Below, in pieces: positions 1 through 5,457 of a stretch of 8,445 nt of DNA. The notes beneath the pieces are model-generated. The model was not told the DNA's origin. It saw only the letters and a program-made list of their open reading frames with translations, and searched no databases. Where the stretch lies: the NCBI GenBank assembly GCA_944371545.1, contig CALVXT010000051.1:1-8445 (forward strand), written 5' to 3'. Within the stretch, counting starts at the first letter, position 1, and each line of letters begins with the position of its first letter. The stretch comes from an uncultured Bacilli bacterium (lineage in GTDB: Bacteria > Bacillota_I > Bacilli_A > RF39 > UBA660). A program made the translations under genes and the position numbers.

Positions 1-20
1 AAATTTGCTTGTTCAAATTT
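1..20. terminator. weak AT-rich hairpin at the window edge, possible end of the YtxH operon
   Basis: AAATTTG (1-7) and CAAATTT (14-20) form a perfect 7-bp inverted repeat with a 6-nt loop. It lies about 48 nt downstream of the stop of the last minus-strand gene of the operon (68-70). Any T-run for minus-strand termination would lie outside the window, so this is only a candidate. Bases 21-67 hold no gene; they contain two near-copies of TTTTTAAATTGGT (about 18-31 and 49-62). Confidence 0.25.
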
Positions 21-67
21 TTAAATTGGTTCTTTATATATTACAGATTTTTAAAATTGGTAGAAAA

Positions 68-520
68 TCACTTTTTTTCCGTTTTTTTCTTTTTTCGTTT
101 TTTCTTTTTGGGATTTTTAGAAAGTTCTTCACTTGAATTTATTTCTTCAATAACGCCGTCTACTACTTTATTTGTCTTTTCTTTTACTTTTTCGGCTGCT
201 TTTTCGACCACAGAAAAATTTTCATTATCTTCAATGATTTCATTGCATTTTGACTCAACAAATTCTTTTTTCTCTTCTAATATTTCTTTAGCTTCTTCTT
301 TGTTTAAATTGGCTAAATCTTTTTTTAATTCTTCAAATTTCTGACTAATATTCTCTTTTGTTTCTTCTAAATCAATGTCTTTAATCATCTCTAATAAAGC
401 CTTGGAATTCTTTTTTAGTTCTTCTCTTGTTTTGCTTCCTTTTTCAGGCGCTAAAAGGATTCCTAAGCCCACTCCAATAATTGCTCCAGTTAAAAAATGG
501 CTAGTTCTCTTTTGAGCCAT
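68..520 (-). CDS. YtxH-like protein with a lysine-rich tail
   Basis: A 150-residue protein. Residues 9-24 are a short hydrophobic, glycine-spaced segment followed by LLAPEKGSKTREEL. This is the YtxH-family signature: a Gly-rich membrane helix, then LLAPxxGxxxR. Residues 35-130 are charged and helical (probably coiled coil), rich in Glu and Lys. The last 15 residues are almost entirely Lys (NPKKKKRKKKKTEKK). YtxH proteins are small, stress-associated, envelope-linked proteins of unknown biochemical role; in Bacillus subtilis ytxH is transcribed with ytxG, which matches the neighbour here. The ATG at 520 has a good Shine-Dalgarno site (AAGGAG, 528-533, spacer 7). The gene overlaps the 3' end of the preceding gene by 20 nt in another frame, so the two are probably translationally coupled. 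It is the last gene of the operon within the window. Family assignment is from the motif only. Confidence 0.82.
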   Translation of the reverse strand: MAQKRTSHFLTGAIIGVGLGILLAPEKGSKTREELKKNSKALLEMIKDIDLEETKENISQKFEELKKDLANLNKEEAKEILEEKKEFVESKCNEIIEDNENFSVVEKAAEKVKEKTNKVVDGVIEEINSSEELSKNPKKKKRKKKKTEKK

Positions 521-827
521 TTTTTTTCTCCTTATTTTGTTCGTCCTTTTTCGGAGCTTTACTCTTCTTTGTTATAAAAAGATTGGCAATTAAGGAAGTT
601 ATTCCTTCGATTACTTTATCAGTAATTAAAACGACACGATCTGTTGTTGTATCAATGATGTGAAATAATCCGTCTAATGCTCTTACTTTATCATTGACAT
701 TATCTACAACTTTTTCAACTTTATCTAAAGTAATTAAGAATTTAATTGCTAAAACAATGCCAATTAATAAAATGATAATTAATAGTACATAAATAATAAT
801 CGGTAAAAATTCTAATAAAAAACTCAT
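501..827 (-). CDS. small single-pass membrane protein, YtxG/DUF948-like
   Basis: A 108-residue protein. Residues 5-33 form one strongly hydrophobic membrane helix (FLPIIIYVLLIIILLIGIV and following). Residues 34-85 have the amphipathic, Val/Asp/Lys-spaced helix typical of DUF948 proteins (KVEKVVDNVNDKV, then TTTDRVVLITDKVIEGITSL). The tail from about 88 is Lys/Glu/Asn-rich. The likely topology is a short exterior N-terminus with the helical region inside, but this is inferred. DUF948 proteins such as B. subtilis YtxG lie beside ytxH; that neighbour is present here, which supports the call. The start at 827 is 2 nt after the upstream stop, and its Shine-Dalgarno site (GAGGAGG, 835-841) lies inside the Glu codons ending the upstream gene. 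The sequence is short and low in complexity, so the family assignment rests on arrangement and context. Confidence 0.6.
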   Translation of the reverse strand: MSFLLEFLPIIIYVLLIIILLIGIVLAIKFLITLDKVEKVVDNVNDKVRALDGLFHIIDTTTDRVVLITDKVIEGITSLIANLFITKKSKAPKKDEQNKEKKNGSKEN

Positions 828-829
828 GT

Positions 830-1681
830 TTATTCCTCCTCTTTGTTTTCATACATTGAATCTATTAAATCAAATAAATCATTTTCAAGAGTATCCTCTT
901 CTTCAACTTTTTCCATTGGTGTTTTATTTCTTGGTTTATCTAACGGTTCAAGTTTTTCGGATCTTTCATTTCTTCTCGGTACAGTTTCTCTTTCTGGTTC
1001 ACGAATTTCAGGAACTTCAATCGTATCGGATACAGCTTCCTTTAATAATTCATCCATCTTCTCATCGCTGTCAAATTTTACTCTCGATTCTTTTTCTTCA
1101 CGAAGACTTTTTTCTAAATCATCTTCTAATGCCCCAAAAGCTTTTTTTCTAACTGCATCTAGCTCAATAGTTTTTTTCTCTTCTTTTTTTACTATAATAT
1201 CTTCTTTTTTATAATTTTTATCTAACACCCCATATACTGGAGAAATCACTGGAGATGGTGTGAATTTTTTTAATGCTGAAGTGGTTTCTTTTTTTGGTTC
1301 ATGAACTCTACCTCTTATTTCTGGTGTTCTGCTTCGTATTTCTTCTCGTTTGATTTTTGGCTTTTCATAATCAAATAGATTCATGCTCATATTTTTTTTA
1401 GGTTCTTCTTTTTTCTCTTCAGCAACTAAGCTTTTCATATTTTCAAATTCTTGATCATCAAACACTGGAAAATCAAATGTTTTTTCAGCTTTAAATAGCT
1501 CCTGATCATTCATAATTGGTGTGTTACCTGGAATTGCTTCTTCAACTAATGGTTTCTTTCTTTCTAAAGGCTTTCTTTCAACTTCTGGTTTAGCTTCTCT
1601 TTTTACTTCAGGTTCTTTTACCGGAATTTCAATTTCCTCTTCTTCAAATAACACATTTTTTAATTTATTAAATAGTCCCAT
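830..1681 (-). CDS. disordered, highly charged protein of unknown function with short ordered islands
   Basis: A 283-residue protein that I cannot assign to a named family. It has no signal peptide or membrane helix. Most of it is Glu/Lys/Arg/Pro-rich and probably unstructured (for example EPEVKREAKPEVERKP at about 23-38). Four islands stand out: an amphipathic N-terminus (MGLFNKLKNVLF, 1-12); an aromatic/acidic patch (FDFPVFDDQEFENM, 69-82); a hydrophobic Pro/Ser/Tyr segment (FTPSPVISPVYGVLDKNY, 140-157); and a C-terminal acidic helix (LENDLFDLIDSMYENK, 265-280). Such islands often act as docking motifs for partner proteins; that is inference. The ATG at 1681 has AGAGGA at 1688-1693 (spacer 6). 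The gene starts 17 nt after the lipoprotein stop and ends 2 nt before the DUF948-like start, so it belongs to this envelope operon. A scaffold or adaptor joining membrane partners is plausible but not shown. Confidence 0.8.
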   Translation of the reverse strand: MGLFNKLKNVLFEEEEIEIPVKEPEVKREAKPEVERKPLERKKPLVEEAIPGNTPIMNDQELFKAEKTFDFPVFDDQEFENMKSLVAEEKKEEPKKNMSMNLFDYEKPKIKREEIRSRTPEIRGRVHEPKKETTSALKKFTPSPVISPVYGVLDKNYKKEDIIVKKEEKKTIELDAVRKKAFGALEDDLEKSLREEKESRVKFDSDEKMDELLKEAVSDTIEVPEIREPERETVPRRNERSEKLEPLDKPRNKTPMEKVEEEDTLENDLFDLIDSMYENKEEE

Positions 1682-1698
1682 AATTATTCCTCTTTTCT

Positions 1699-2349
1699 TT
1701 ACCTATGAATGAAATCTGGGTCAACGGTTTCACTATCTTCTTCATATTGCCCATATTCTTCCACAATTTCTAAGTAGCCACTTTCTGTTTGGGCTGTTTC
1801 AAAAATGTTATGTTCAACTTCATTGCTTGTTAAAACATCATCACCCATTAGGCCTATTAGAACTGTGTCTTGATAATTTATAGAAGTCAAAATGGACATA
1901 GCGTATGCAACTGCCTCATTCGCGCTTTCTTTTTCTACTATCACTTCTATTTTAGCATAATTATACATGATTTCAATAAAATATTTGTCGTTTGAAGTAT
2001 TTTTTATTTCAATATAGCCAAAGTTTTCATCTTTCTGTATCTTCTCACTATAAACTGCATCGGTATTTACTTTATACTCTTCATTGATTTTATTATAGTA
2101 ACTTACATAATCAACATATAAATAATAGATTGTATCATTATGGGAAATAATTTCGTTTGTCCCTTCTTGTTCCAACAATCTGAGTCCTTTTGGTAAATAA
2201 TATTTATAACCTGCACGAGAGATATTGGTACTATTTACAGGCGACGCGAGTGACTCACTAATTATTTGTTCATAAGAATATTCTGTTATTGTCGAGCAGC
2301 CTGAGGTCAAAAAAATACATCCAAATAATACTATTGCTATTTTTTTCAT
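1699..2349 (-). CDS. putative lipoprotein, function unknown
   Basis: A 216-residue protein with a lipoprotein signal peptide: MKK, a hydrophobic stretch (residues 4-14), then LTSGC with the acceptor Cys at 18. Thr at -3 is a slightly unusual lipobox residue. The mature part (residues 19-216) has mixed strand/helix character, many Tyr and acidic residues and an acidic tail (EEYGQYEEDSETVDPD). The region from about 75 to 155 (IYYLYVDYVSYYNK, then FGYIEIK, YFIEIMYNYAKIEVIV) reads like alternating beta strands of a small extracytoplasmic domain. I do not recognise the family. It should be lipid-anchored on the outer face of the membrane. The ATG at 2349 has AAGGAG at 2355-2360 (spacer 5). It is the first gene of the operon and follows a near-consensus promoter. 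Confidence 0.8.
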   Translation of the reverse strand: MKKIAIVLFGCIFLTSGCSTITEYSYEQIISESLASPVNSTNISRAGYKYYLPKGLRLLEQEGTNEIISHNDTIYYLYVDYVSYYNKINEEYKVNTDAVYSEKIQKDENFGYIEIKNTSNDKYFIEIMYNYAKIEVIVEKESANEAVAYAMSILTSINYQDTVLIGLMGDDVLTSNEVEHNIFETAQTESGYLEIVEEYGQYEEDSETVDPDFIHR

Positions 2350-2373
2350 AAGAACTCCTTATTTGCTTATAAT

Positions 2374-2402
2374 AGTATATCAAAAAATTCAAAAATTGTA
2401 AA
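2374..2402 (-). promoter_or_regulatory. predicted sigma-A promoter of the lipoprotein/YtxG/YtxH operon
   Basis: On the minus strand TTTACA (2402-2397) is followed by a 17-bp spacer and TATACT (2379-2374), close to the TTGACA-17-TATAAT consensus. The predicted start is near 2367, giving a leader of about 18 nt that keeps the AAGGAG site. No clear terminator separates it from trmB upstream, so some read-through from trmB is possible. Confidence 0.6.
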
Positions 2403-2422
2403 TTGTCTATAAAATAGAAGCT

Positions 2423-3061
2423 TTAGTTAGTGTTCTTTTTTCTAGCCTCTACATAATTAATTTTATAGCCTAGAGAAGAAAACTTTTCTTCGTATTCCGT
2501 TTTGATATTGAAAATATTTGTATTTGCTAAATCCAAACTTACTTTTTCTAAAATATACCCGTGTTTACTAAGTTCTTCAAGACTGTACGCAAATAAAAGG
2601 ATATTGTCTGTTTTTTGAATAATATGACAATCTTTTAAAAAGATTTTATCATAGCTTTTTAAAAATTCTTGAGAAGTTAATCTTCTTTTTGCGTGTCTTG
2701 TTTTAGGCCACGGATCTGAAAAATTTAAATAAAGTGTGGCTATTTCTTTATCAAAAAAATTTTCAATATTTTTGGCATCTTCACATATGAAACATATATT
2801 TGATAATTCTTCTTCCTCTACTTTTTGGATTGCTCTTATTAATACACTTGCAAATTTTTCCATACCAATAAAATTTATGTGTGGATAAGTTTTGGCCATA
2901 TTTATTAAAAACTGGCCTTTTCCCATTCCTATTTCTAAATGAATTGGATTGTCATTTTGAAAAACTTTTTTCCACTTTCCTTTGTTTTCTTTAGGATTTT
3001 TTATAAAATAGAAACTTTTTGTTAAATCTTCATAAGCATTTTTTACATTTCTTAAACGCAT
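2423..3061 (-). CDS. trmB: tRNA (guanine-N7-)-methyltransferase TrmB
   Basis: A 212-residue protein, close to the usual 210-220 for bacterial TrmB. It transfers a methyl group from S-adenosylmethionine to N7 of G46 in the tRNA variable loop. Visible signatures in order: the AdoMet-binding loop EIGMGKG (43-49); the acidic end of beta-2 in GMEKF (66-70); the TrmB hallmark FSDPWPKTRHAKRRL (114-128), carrying the catalytic Asp and tRNA-contacting basic residues; and the C-terminal TEYEEKFSSLGYKI (188-201). All key positions look intact. The ATG at 3061 has a weak Shine-Dalgarno site: AAGAAG (3071-3076, spacer 9), or the overlapping AAGTGAT that could pair further along 16S rRNA. It is divergent from the Met-rich gene at 3117. 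I see no convincing promoter for it in the 55-bp gap. Confidence 0.97.
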   Translation of the reverse strand: MRLRNVKNAYEDLTKSFYFIKNPKENKGKWKKVFQNDNPIHLEIGMGKGQFLINMAKTYPHINFIGMEKFASVLIRAIQKVEEEELSNICFICEDAKNIENFFDKEIATLYLNFSDPWPKTRHAKRRLTSQEFLKSYDKIFLKDCHIIQKTDNILLFAYSLEELSKHGYILEKVSLDLANTNIFNIKTEYEEKFSSLGYKINYVEARKKNTN

Positions 3062-3069
3062 TTTACATC

Positions 3070-3096
3070 ACTTCTTTCTAATTTTTTCATATACTA
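3070..3096 (+). promoter_or_regulatory. candidate promoter of the Met-rich gene; -10 fits sigma-A or sigma-K
   Basis: TATACT (3090-3095) could be a sigma-A -10, but no good -35 lies 16-18 bp upstream. The overlapping CATATACTA (3088-3096) matches the sporulation sigma-K pattern CATAnnnTA, with AC at 3070-3071 and a 16-nt spacer, as in known sigma-K promoters. In AT-rich DNA this match could be chance. The predicted start (about 3102-3103) falls at the beginning of the AGAGGAGGA ribosome-binding site (3102-3110). Confidence 0.35.
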
Positions 3097-3116
3097 TTTT
3101 TAGAGGAGGAACTTGG

Positions 3117-3461
3117 ATGAAAAAAGATCGGAATTCATTTTTTGAAAGTTCAAATTTTAATATGAGTGCAATGGGTCCAAATATGGGGATGCCAAATCAA
3201 AATATGGGAATGAATATGGGGATGCCCCAAATGAATGCAGCAAGTAGTAGCTTTTATGCAGCTCAAAACATGCCAATGCCCTTACCAAATTATACTATGC
3301 CTAACCAATCTATGGAACCTTCCTACAGTGAATTAGAAAGTCGAATGGCTAGATTAGAACGTAGCATCAACCGATTAGAAGCTCGTTTAAATAAATTAGA
3401 GGGAAGCACCTATTACACAAAAGAAACTTATGAAACCGATGGAAATATGTATATGGTGTAA
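3117..3461 (+). CDS. Met/Asn/Pro-rich small protein with C-terminal coiled coil, possibly coat-like
   Basis: A 114-residue protein of unknown function. Residues 14-67 are low complexity with repeated NMGMP units (first near 22-26, again near 33-37) and FYAAQNMPMPLPNYTMPNQ. Met makes up 17 of 114 residues. Residues 70-96 (YSELESRMARLERSINRLE and following) show a clear heptad pattern, so a short coiled coil that oligomerises is likely. The tail is Tyr/Thr-rich (YYTKETYETDGNMYMV). There is no signal peptide or membrane helix. Small Met/Asn/Tyr-rich proteins of this style are common among spore coat and other self-assembling surface-layer proteins; MxM spacing could alternatively bind copper. 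Neither is demonstrated. The ATG at 3117 has an excellent AGAGGAGGA site (3102-3110, spacer 6). The gene is alone on the plus strand and is followed by a strong hairpin. Confidence 0.75.
   Translation: MKKDRNSFFESSNFNMSAMGPNMGMPNQNMGMNMGMPQMNAASSSFYAAQNMPMPLPNYTMPNQSMEPSYSELESRMARLERSINRLEARLNKLEGSTYYTKETYETDGNMYMV
3180..3226 (+). repeat. 14-nt direct repeat inside the Met-rich gene
   Basis: AATATGGGGATGCC occurs exactly at 3180-3193 and 3213-3226, a 33-bp (11-codon) period. A related NMGM-encoding unit lies between them. This in-frame internal duplication encodes NMGMP twice and suggests the low-complexity region grew by repeat expansion. Confidence 0.7.
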
Positions 3462-3490
3462 CCACGGTATTACTATACTAAAGTTTTTTT

Positions 3491-3518
3491 AAAGGAACAA
3501 GTTTTTTCTTGTTCCTTT
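3491..3518. terminator. strong hairpin between convergent genes
   Basis: AAAGGAACAAG (3491-3501) and CTTGTTCCTTT (3508-3518) form a perfect 11-bp stem with a T6 loop. On the plus strand it follows the Met-rich gene by about 30 nt and is followed by a T-rich but interrupted tail (CGTTTATTTTATT). On the minus strand it starts 4 nt after the flippase stop but has no T-run after it. It therefore best terminates the plus gene and may also act as a 3' barrier for the flippase transcript. Confidence 0.75.
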
Positions 3519-3521
3519 CGT

Positions 3522-5174
3522 TTATTTTATTATACTTACTTTTCCAAAAGTGATTTTTTTTACAATTTTATTTAAATATTCTTTACCAAATACTGTTGTT
3601 AAAATTCCTTGTTTGTAAGCGACAAATAAGTATACAATAGCTCCGACAATGCTAATGATAGCCACGTAGATAATACATGAAGTTTTGCTTACTATATTTA
3701 ATGGAATAAGGATTTTTAAAAGTAGAACAACTAAAATCATGACAACAGTTGGAATAACGATTTTCCCAAGCATTTTGAATGTTTCTCCATATTTTAAATG
3801 ATGGTCTTTCTTTAAAATGAATAAGGCTGAAAAAGCCGAGAAAGAATATCCGACAATTGATGCAAAAACTGCTCCAATAAATGGTTCAAAGCCTAAATGA
3901 TAAGCAACTAACATAAACGGAACATCCAATAAAGCGTTTAGAACATATCCACCTAATGTTGTTAGGTATACAGTTTTAAATTTGTTTAAACTTTGTAATG
4001 TTGATGAAGTCACCATATAGATGTTTGAAAATAAAGAAATAAAAATATAAAATCCTAATACTAATCCCCCTAAATCAACATCTGTTGCTCCATAAAAGAT
4101 ACTCCATATAGGTCTAGATAATAATGAAATTCCAATAACCATAGGAATACTAACAACTAATATCACTTGTAAAGCTTTGTTTAAACGAGATTCCACTAAG
4201 TCCCATTTTTTTAACGTAAAAGCTTCAACAATATTTGGAATTAAACTTACGGTAAGGCCCATTGCAATCGAAATTACCACCATGCTAATTTTTGATGACC
4301 AAGTGGCTACAGAAGAAGTAATAAATTCTGTTGTATAGGCATCAAATCCTAGACTCGTCATTGTTCGAGAAATTAAAACCATATCCACAAAGTTGTAAAT
4401 AGATACTCCAACATCAATGATTATAAACGGAACAGCATAACTAATTATTTTTTTTATTATTTCTTTATTTGTAATTTTATCTTTTTTAATATCTGAAGTT
4501 AAAGAAAGTTCTTTTTTATGACCACGCATTTTACTAAAAATATATAAAACCGCTGCCAGTCCTCCGGCAAAAGCTCCAAAAACAGCAATCCCTACTGAAG
4601 TTGTTAAAGATAGATGAAAAACATTTAAAGCCAAATAACTTCCGCCTAATATGACAGCAATTCTCACGACTTGTTCAATAACTTGACTCATACTTGAAAT
4701 GTTAATAATATTGTGTCCTTGTAAATATCCTTTTGAAACACTTAAAAATGGAACAACTAAAATAGCAAAAGATACACACCGGATAACTAATGCCACATCA
4801 CCAATGGTATTTCCCCCTTGCAAGTCTCCAATAATTAAAGTTGCTATACTCTCTGCAAAAATAAATAAAATAATAAATGCCGCGATTGAAACAAAGTTAA
4901 TGATTTTTCTTCCTAAACGATAGGCTCTTACTTTTGCATCCATCATTCCTAACGTATTGTATTCTTTAATAATTTTACTAATAGCAACGGGTAACCCAGC
5001 CGAAGAAATATCTAAAAACATCACATAAATATTATAAGCATAAGCATATAAAGCGCTTCCTTGAACACCAACCATAGCATAAAAAGGAATGACATAAAGC
5101 ATTCCTAAAATTTTGGTTATGACAATTGCTGCCGTCGCTATAATTGTACCTTCTAAAAAACCGCTTTTCTTCAT
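3522..5174 (-). CDS. polytopic flippase of the MOP superfamily (SpoVB/YtgP-MurJ type)
   Basis: A 550-residue protein with about 14 predicted membrane helices, usual for this family. It should sit in the cytoplasmic membrane and flip a lipid-linked saccharide, either the peptidoglycan precursor lipid II (as B. subtilis YtgP/MurJ) or a related polyprenyl-linked sugar. The N-terminus is diagnostic: KKSGFLEGTIIAT, then ITKILGMLYVIPFYAMVG and GSALYAYAYNIYVMFLDIS, then SSAGLPVAISKIIKEYN. This is the helix 1-2 pattern of SpoVB/YtgP proteins. I cannot tell a YtgP/MurJ orthologue from a SpoVB-type paralogue by eye. A longer in-frame start at 5240 is possible, but those 22 residues overlap the upstream cse60-like gene and do not resemble the family. 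The ATG at 5174 has GAGTGG (5181-5186, spacer 6) overlapping the upstream TGA. That start gives a 10-nt intergenic gap and probable translational coupling. Confidence 0.92.
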   Translation of the reverse strand: MKKSGFLEGTIIATAAIVITKILGMLYVIPFYAMVGVQGSALYAYAYNIYVMFLDISSAGLPVAISKIIKEYNTLGMMDAKVRAYRLGRKIINFVSIAAFIILFIFAESIATLIIGDLQGGNTIGDVALVIRCVSFAILVVPFLSVSKGYLQGHNIINISSMSQVIEQVVRIAVILGGSYLALNVFHLSLTTSVGIAVFGAFAGGLAAVLYIFSKMRGHKKELSLTSDIKKDKITNKEIIKKIISYAVPFIIIDVGVSIYNFVDMVLISRTMTSLGFDAYTTEFITSSVATWSSKISMVVISIAMGLTVSLIPNIVEAFTLKKWDLVESRLNKALQVILVVSIPMVIGISLLSRPIWSIFYGATDVDLGGLVLGFYIFISLFSNIYMVTSSTLQSLNKFKTVYLTTLGGYVLNALLDVPFMLVAYHLGFEPFIGAVFASIVGYSFSAFSALFILKKDHHLKYGETFKMLGKIVIPTVVMILVVLLLKILIPLNIVSKTSCIIYVAIISIVGAIVYLFVAYKQGILTTVFGKEYLNKIVKKITFGKVSIIK

Positions 5175-5184
5175 TTTTAACCAC

Positions 5185-5364
5185 TCATTCTTTTTCACTA
5201 TAGACCACCATGGCTGAAAAACAATAGATTTGGTCCTCACCTTGAACTGCTATAGCAACTTGATATCTAATGTCTATTATATCACTTTTCGTGCTACAAA
5301 GAAAGGCGTTAATTTTTTGCTCCAAATCCTTTTCTGTATTTTCATCAAAACATTTTACTTTCAT
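5185..5364 (-). CDS. Cse60-like small protein
   Basis: A 59-residue soluble protein. The sequence MKVKCFDENTEKDLEQKIN, then DIIDIRYQVAIAV and EDQIYCFSAMVVY matches my recollection of B. subtilis Cse60: an N-terminal KxFDExxEKDLExxIN block, a central IKYQVA block and a C-terminal EQIYCFSAMI block. Cse60 is a small protein expressed under sigma-E during sporulation; its molecular role is unknown. Related proteins also occur beyond Bacillus, so the gene alone does not prove sporulation. The ATG at 5364 is chosen because AAAGGG (5373-5378) lies 8 nt upstream; a GTG at 5373 would add MWL and lose that site. The flippase gene follows after 10 nt, so both are probably one transcription unit. Confidence 0.82.
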   Translation of the reverse strand: MKVKCFDENTEKDLEQKINAFLCSTKSDIIDIRYQVAIAVQGEDQIYCFSAMVVYSEKE

Positions 5365-5378
5365 AAGCCACACCCTTT

Positions 5379-5407
5379 ACTATATTAAGTAAAACAAATT
5401 TTGACAA
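5379..5407 (-). promoter_or_regulatory. candidate cse60/flippase promoter
   Basis: On the minus strand TTGTCA (5407-5402) is followed by a 17-bp spacer and TATAGT (5384-5379). The pattern is good, but the predicted start (about 5372) would fall downstream of the AAAGGG ribosome-binding site (5373-5378). The transcript would then be almost leaderless, or the real start is a few bases earlier, or another promoter is used. Confidence is lowered for that conflict. Confidence 0.35.
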
Positions 5408-5419
5408 AAAAAATTGTCG
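5402..5419. repeat. inverted repeat joining two divergent -35 elements
   Basis: TTGTC facing right (5414-5418) and the same pentamer facing left (5407-5403) form the palindrome GACAA-N6-TTGTC within an A-rich core. Each arm is the -35 box of one of the two divergent promoters, so it may also serve as an operator or as the contact zone for competing RNA polymerases. Confidence 0.5.
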
Positions 5420-5442
5420 AAAATTTAAAAAAATGGTATAAT
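5414..5442 (+). promoter_or_regulatory. sigma-A promoter of the Flg_new-repeat gene
   Basis: TTGTCG (5414-5419), a 17-bp spacer, then a perfect TATAAT (5437-5442). The predicted start is G5449, only 9 nt before the ATG at 5458, so the leader would consist of little more than the GGTGAAG ribosome-binding site (5449-5455). A perfect TTGACA at 5401-5406 is 30 bp from TATAAT and cannot be its -35. Confidence 0.6.
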
Positions 5443-5457
5443 TTTTTTGGTGAAGAT

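Noticed and set aside
9..344. Plus-strand open frame rich in Phe and Ser
   Set aside because: It is antisense to the Lys/Glu-rich YtxH-like gene, has no ribosome-binding site, and its Phe/Ser composition is the expected mirror of Lys/Glu codons.
826..1214. Two overlapping plus-strand open frames
   Set aside because: Both are antisense to the charged disordered protein, have biased Ser/Phe or Leu/His composition and no translation signals.
1521..1712. Plus-strand 63-residue open frame
   Set aside because: It is antisense to the disordered protein gene, with Ser/Phe-rich mirror composition and no ribosome-binding site.
4699..4923. Plus-strand open frame inside the flippase gene
   Set aside because: It is an antisense shadow of a well-supported membrane protein gene, without a ribosome-binding site.
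5175..5240. 22-residue N-terminal extension of the flippase
   Set aside because: It overlaps the cse60-like coding sequence in another frame, does not resemble the family N-terminus, and a ribosome-binding site fits ATG 5174 better.
5371..5373. GTG start adding MWL to the cse60-like protein
   Set aside because: The GTG directly abuts the AAAGGG ribosome-binding site that serves ATG 5364, and family proteins begin at the M-K-V-K position.
5401..5406. Perfect TTGACA as plus-strand -35
   Set aside because: It is 30 bp from TATAAT; TTGTCG at 5414 has the correct 17-bp spacing.
5401..5457. Upstream in-frame TTG start of the Flg_new gene
   Set aside because: This stretch contains the -35 and TATAAT boxes; the signal anchor begins naturally with MKKN at 5458.
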